Shown in pieces: positions 5,159 through 6,957 of a DNA stretch of 6,957 nt; positions within the stretch are counted from its first letter, which is position 1, and each line of letters begins with the position of its first letter. Both the position numbers and the translations under genes were made by a program. Where the stretch lies: NCBI GenBank assembly GCA_029884275.1, contig JAOUIC010000089.1:1-6957 (forward strand). Direction: 5' to 3'. This DNA is from Gemmatimonadota bacterium. GTDB taxonomy: Bacteria; Gemmatimonadota; Gemmatimonadetes; Gemmatimonadales; GWC2-71-9. The notes under the pieces are model-generated. The model made no database searches, had not been told where the DNA came from, and saw only the letters and a program-made list of their open reading frames with translations.

Positions 5159-6600
5159 CAGCGGACCTCCGCGGTCGGATCGAGTTCACGCTCGAGCGTC
5201 GCCGCGACGCCGAACAGCCCGGGCTCGGAGAAGTGCGACCCCACCAGCTGGACCCCCACCGGCAGTCCTTCACTCCGGCCGCCCGGCAGGCTCAGCGCAG
5301 GCACCCCGGCGAGGTTCATCGAGCAGGTGAAGATGTCGGCCAGGTACATCGCCACCGGGTCGTCCACCTTCTCTCCGGCCTTGAAGGCCGGGGTCGGCGT
5401 TGTGGGTGTCAGCAGGTAGTGCACGCCCTGATCCTCGAAGACGCGCCGGAAATCCTCGGCCAGGAGGGCGCGGACCTGCTGCGCCTTCTGGTAGTAGGCG
5501 TCGTAGTAGCCGGAACTGAGCACGTAGGTGCCGGTGAGGATACGCCGCCGGACTTCGCCACCGAAGCCGGCCCCGCGGGTGGCGCGGTACAGCGCCGCCA
5601 CGTCACCGGCGGCTCCGACCTTTCGCGGCCCGTAGCGCACCCCGTCGTAGCGGGCCAGGTTCGCGGCCGCCTCGGCCGGCGCCACGATGTAGTAGGTCGG
5701 CACCGCGAACCGCGCGTGCGGCAGCGAGACCTCGCGAATGGTCGCGCCGAGCCGTTTGAGTGCCGCCGCAGCGCGGTCCACGCCGGCCCGCACTCCCGGA
5801 TCGAGTTCCGCCGGGAGGTACTCGCGCGGCATCCCGAAGACTACGCCCCGCAGATCATCGCGTGCCGGCTCCGCCGTCATCGGCGGCCGGTCCTCGCTGG
5901 TGGCATCGTTGGGATCATGGCCGCTGATCACCTCGAGCACCCGGGCGGCATCGTCCACCCGGCGGCCGAACACCCCGATCTGGTCCAGTGACGAGCCGAA
6001 CGCCACCAGCCCGAAGCGGCTCACCCGGCCATAGGTCGGCTTGACCCCCACGATGCCGCAGAAGCTGGCCGGCTGCCTGACACTGCCGCCGGTCTCCGAA
6101 CCGAGCGCCGCGGGGACGACCCCGGCCGCCACCAGCGCGGCCGACCCCCCCGACGAACCACCCGGTACCCGGGAGGGATCCATCGGATGGTGGACCCGCC
6201 CGTACGCCGAGTGCTCGGTGGAGGAGCCCATGGCGAATTCGTCGAGGTTGCTCTTGGCGGCGATGATGGCGCCGGCCTGCCGGAGGCGGGTGATGGCCGT
6301 GGCCTCGAACGGAGAGGTGTATCCCTCCAGGATCCGGGAGCCGCAGGTGGTCGGTTGGTCGGTGGTGACGATGTTGTCCTTGACGGCGACGGGAACCCCC
6401 GCGAGCGGCCGCCCCCCCCGCTGGCGCTCCGACATCGCGTCGAGTTTGGCGGCCTGCCGGTCGAGCAGCTCCGGTGACCAGTGCAGCACCGCGTTGAGCG
6501 ACGCCGCATGCCCGATGCGGGACCCGACCTCACGGGCGACCGAAGCCGCCGACGTGCGGCCGGCGCCAACGGCCTCGGCGATGAACCGGACCTCGCTCAT
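5158..6600 (-). CDS. gatA: Asp-tRNA(Asn)/Glu-tRNA(Gln) amidotransferase subunit A (glutaminase)
   Basis: This 480-residue amidase-signature protein has normal GatA length. It hydrolyses glutamine and passes ammonia through a channel to GatB in the cytoplasm. The Ser-cis-Ser-Lys triad is complete: Lys74 in VAVKDNI, cis-Ser149 in PGGSSGGSAA, and nucleophile Ser173 in ETGGSVRQPA. The 75- and 24-residue spacings equal those of S. aureus GatA (Lys79, Ser154, Ser178). GIVGVKPTYGRVSRFG (182-197) and LSSGYYDAYYQKAQQVR are further GatA hallmarks that separate it from generic amidases. ATG at 6600 overlaps the gatC stop as ATGA, with GGAGGG 6 bases upstream (6607-6612). Two G runs occur in the coding strand: eight at 6412-6419 (codons 61-63) and seven at 6145-6151 (in the GGSSGGS loop). 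Despite these the frame is intact. The neighbours gatC and gatB complete the enzyme. Confidence 0.98.
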   Translation of the reverse strand: MSEVRFIAEAVGAGRTSAASVAREVGSRIGHAASLNAVLHWSPELLDRQAAKLDAMSERQRGGRPLAGVPVAVKDNIVTTDQPTTCGSRILEGYTSPFEATAITRLRQAGAIIAAKSNLDEFAMGSSTEHSAYGRVHHPMDPSRVPGGSSGGSAALVAAGVVPAALGSETGGSVRQPASFCGIVGVKPTYGRVSRFGLVAFGSSLDQIGVFGRRVDDAARVLEVISGHDPNDATSEDRPPMTAEPARDDLRGVVFGMPREYLPAELDPGVRAGVDRAAAALKRLGATIREVSLPHARFAVPTYYIVAPAEAAANLARYDGVRYGPRKVGAAGDVAALYRATRGAGFGGEVRRRILTGTYVLSSGYYDAYYQKAQQVRALLAEDFRRVFEDQGVHYLLTPTTPTPAFKAGEKVDDPVAMYLADIFTCSMNLAGVPALSLPGGRSEGLPVGVQLVGSHFSEPGLFGVAATLERELDPTAEVR

Positions 6601-6899
6601 TCGGTTCCCTCCATCGCGCCGAGCCGCGGCACCACGAACAGCCCCTCGCGGAACTCGGGAGCCATTTCGGCGGGTGTCCGGGTCAGGGGGGTGGGCGCCA
6701 CCACGTCCGCGCGGAGCGCCACATGGTCCGGGCCGGCGTGAAACGGCGGGGCCGCCTCCGAGGCGGGCACCTCACCCAGCTGGGCCACGAAATTCACGAT
6801 CCGCCCCATCTGGGCCACCAGCTGGGGCAGCTCGTCCTCCTGAACGTCGAGGGCGGCCAGCCGCGCCGCGTGAAGCACTTCGTCCCGTCCGATGCTCAT
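6597..6899 (-). CDS. gatC: Asp-tRNA(Asn)/Glu-tRNA(Gln) amidotransferase subunit C
   Basis: This 100-residue protein is typical for GatC, a small cytoplasmic clamp that wraps the GatA-GatB interface and has no catalytic site. The N-terminal part carries the family pattern (VLHAARLAALDVQEDELPQL, residues 8-27, followed by IVNFVAQLGEV), and the extended middle leads to EFREGLFVVPRLG (82-94), the conserved GatC tail motif. The ATG at 6899 overlaps the TGA of the upstream helicase-like gene (ATGA) and has GGGAG 5 bases upstream (6905-6909). Its own TGA overlaps the gatA ATG. The gap-free C-A-B order points to one transcript and coupled translation, which would help keep subunits balanced. The final residues GAMEGTE extend slightly past the usual end, partly because this DNA also serves as the gatA ribosome binding site. 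Confidence 0.96.
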   Translation of the reverse strand: MSIGRDEVLHAARLAALDVQEDELPQLVAQMGRIVNFVAQLGEVPASEAAPPFHAGPDHVALRADVVAPTPLTRTPAEMAPEFREGLFVVPRLGAMEGTE

Positions 6900-6957
6900 G
6901 CGCTCTCCCAGTCGCGTTCGAGTCCGGCGTACGCCACCAGCAGCTGCTTCAAACCAT
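6896..6957 (-). CDS. C-terminal end of an upstream gene, probably a PcrA/UvrD-type helicase (partial)
   Basis: Only the last 19 codons and the stop are inside the window: GLKQLLVAYAGLERDWESA, ending TGA at 6898-6896. The frame overlaps the gatC ATG by 4 bases (ATGA), the same arrangement used within the gat genes, which supports a real coding end rather than a chance frame. The pattern G-x-K-x-L-L-x-x-Y-A-x-L-E resembles the last strands of the Tudor-like domain closing PcrA/UvrD DNA helicases. That assignment is from memory of the family on very few residues, so the product is tentative. If right, a repair helicase and the amidotransferase share a transcript. Confidence 0.6.
   Translation of the reverse strand, partial: GLKQLLVAYAGLERDWESA

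Noticed and set aside
4229..5991. Long plus-strand open frames (396 and 252 codons) opposite gatB and gatA
   Set aside because: Both lie antisense to intact, recognisable gat genes and have shadow-like composition with no family resemblance.
1..6957. tRNA, rRNA, CRISPR array, insertion sequence or riboswitch
   Set aside because: I saw no cloverleaf-like segment, no regularly spaced repeats, no transposase-like frame and no leader long enough to hold a riboswitch.

Overview
This GC-rich, almost fully coding 6.96 kb window looks like a chromosomal segment of a bacterium outside the best-studied phyla. Gemmatimonadota is my best guess. That rests on the GC content, on secreted proteins whose signal peptides end in ...AAQ (dipeptidyl peptidase, M23 peptidase), and on the general gene mix. 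This is an inference, not a placement. There are no RNA genes, transposons, CRISPR arrays or long non-coding stretches; the longest gap is about 127 bases (1275-1401).

Layout. (1) Positions 1-1274, minus strand: the 5' part (424 codons) of a secreted dipeptidyl-peptidase-IV-type S9 serine peptidase. It covers the signal peptide and most of the beta-propeller, and is cut by the window edge before the catalytic domain. (2) Positions 1275-1401: a divergent intergenic region with candidate promoters for both directions and two copies of an 8-base palindrome. (3) Positions 1402-3736, plus strand: three genes, each overlapping the next by 4 bases. They encode a small single-pass membrane protein with a long helical/coiled-coil region, a secreted zinc-dependent phospholipase C family protein, and a secreted M23 (LytM-like) metallopeptidase. 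(4) Positions 3737-6957, minus strand: a tightly overlapped run consisting of the last 19 codons of what looks like a PcrA/UvrD-type helicase, then gatC, gatA and gatB. The last three are the complete subunit set of the Asp-tRNA(Asn)/Glu-tRNA(Gln) amidotransferase.

How the genes work together. GatC-GatA-GatB form one enzyme: GatA releases ammonia from glutamine, GatB activates the mischarged tRNA and transfers the ammonia, and GatC clamps the two together. A complete set suggests an organism that makes Gln-tRNA(Gln) and/or Asn-tRNA(Asn) indirectly. The plus-strand trio pairs a phospholipid-cleaving enzyme fold with a peptidoglycan-cleaving enzyme fold behind a membrane-anchored helical protein. 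Joint action on the cell envelope (own or foreign) is a reasonable inference but is not shown by the sequence. The plus-strand trio and the gat run converge with no spacer: their two TGA stops abut as TGATCA inside a 10-base perfect palindrome.

The most interesting items are the phospholipase/M23/membrane-protein cassette, the near-complete set of zinc ligands in the phospholipase (including a predicted mature N-terminal Trp), and the zero-spacer convergent junction. The gat genes are ordinary housekeeping genes.
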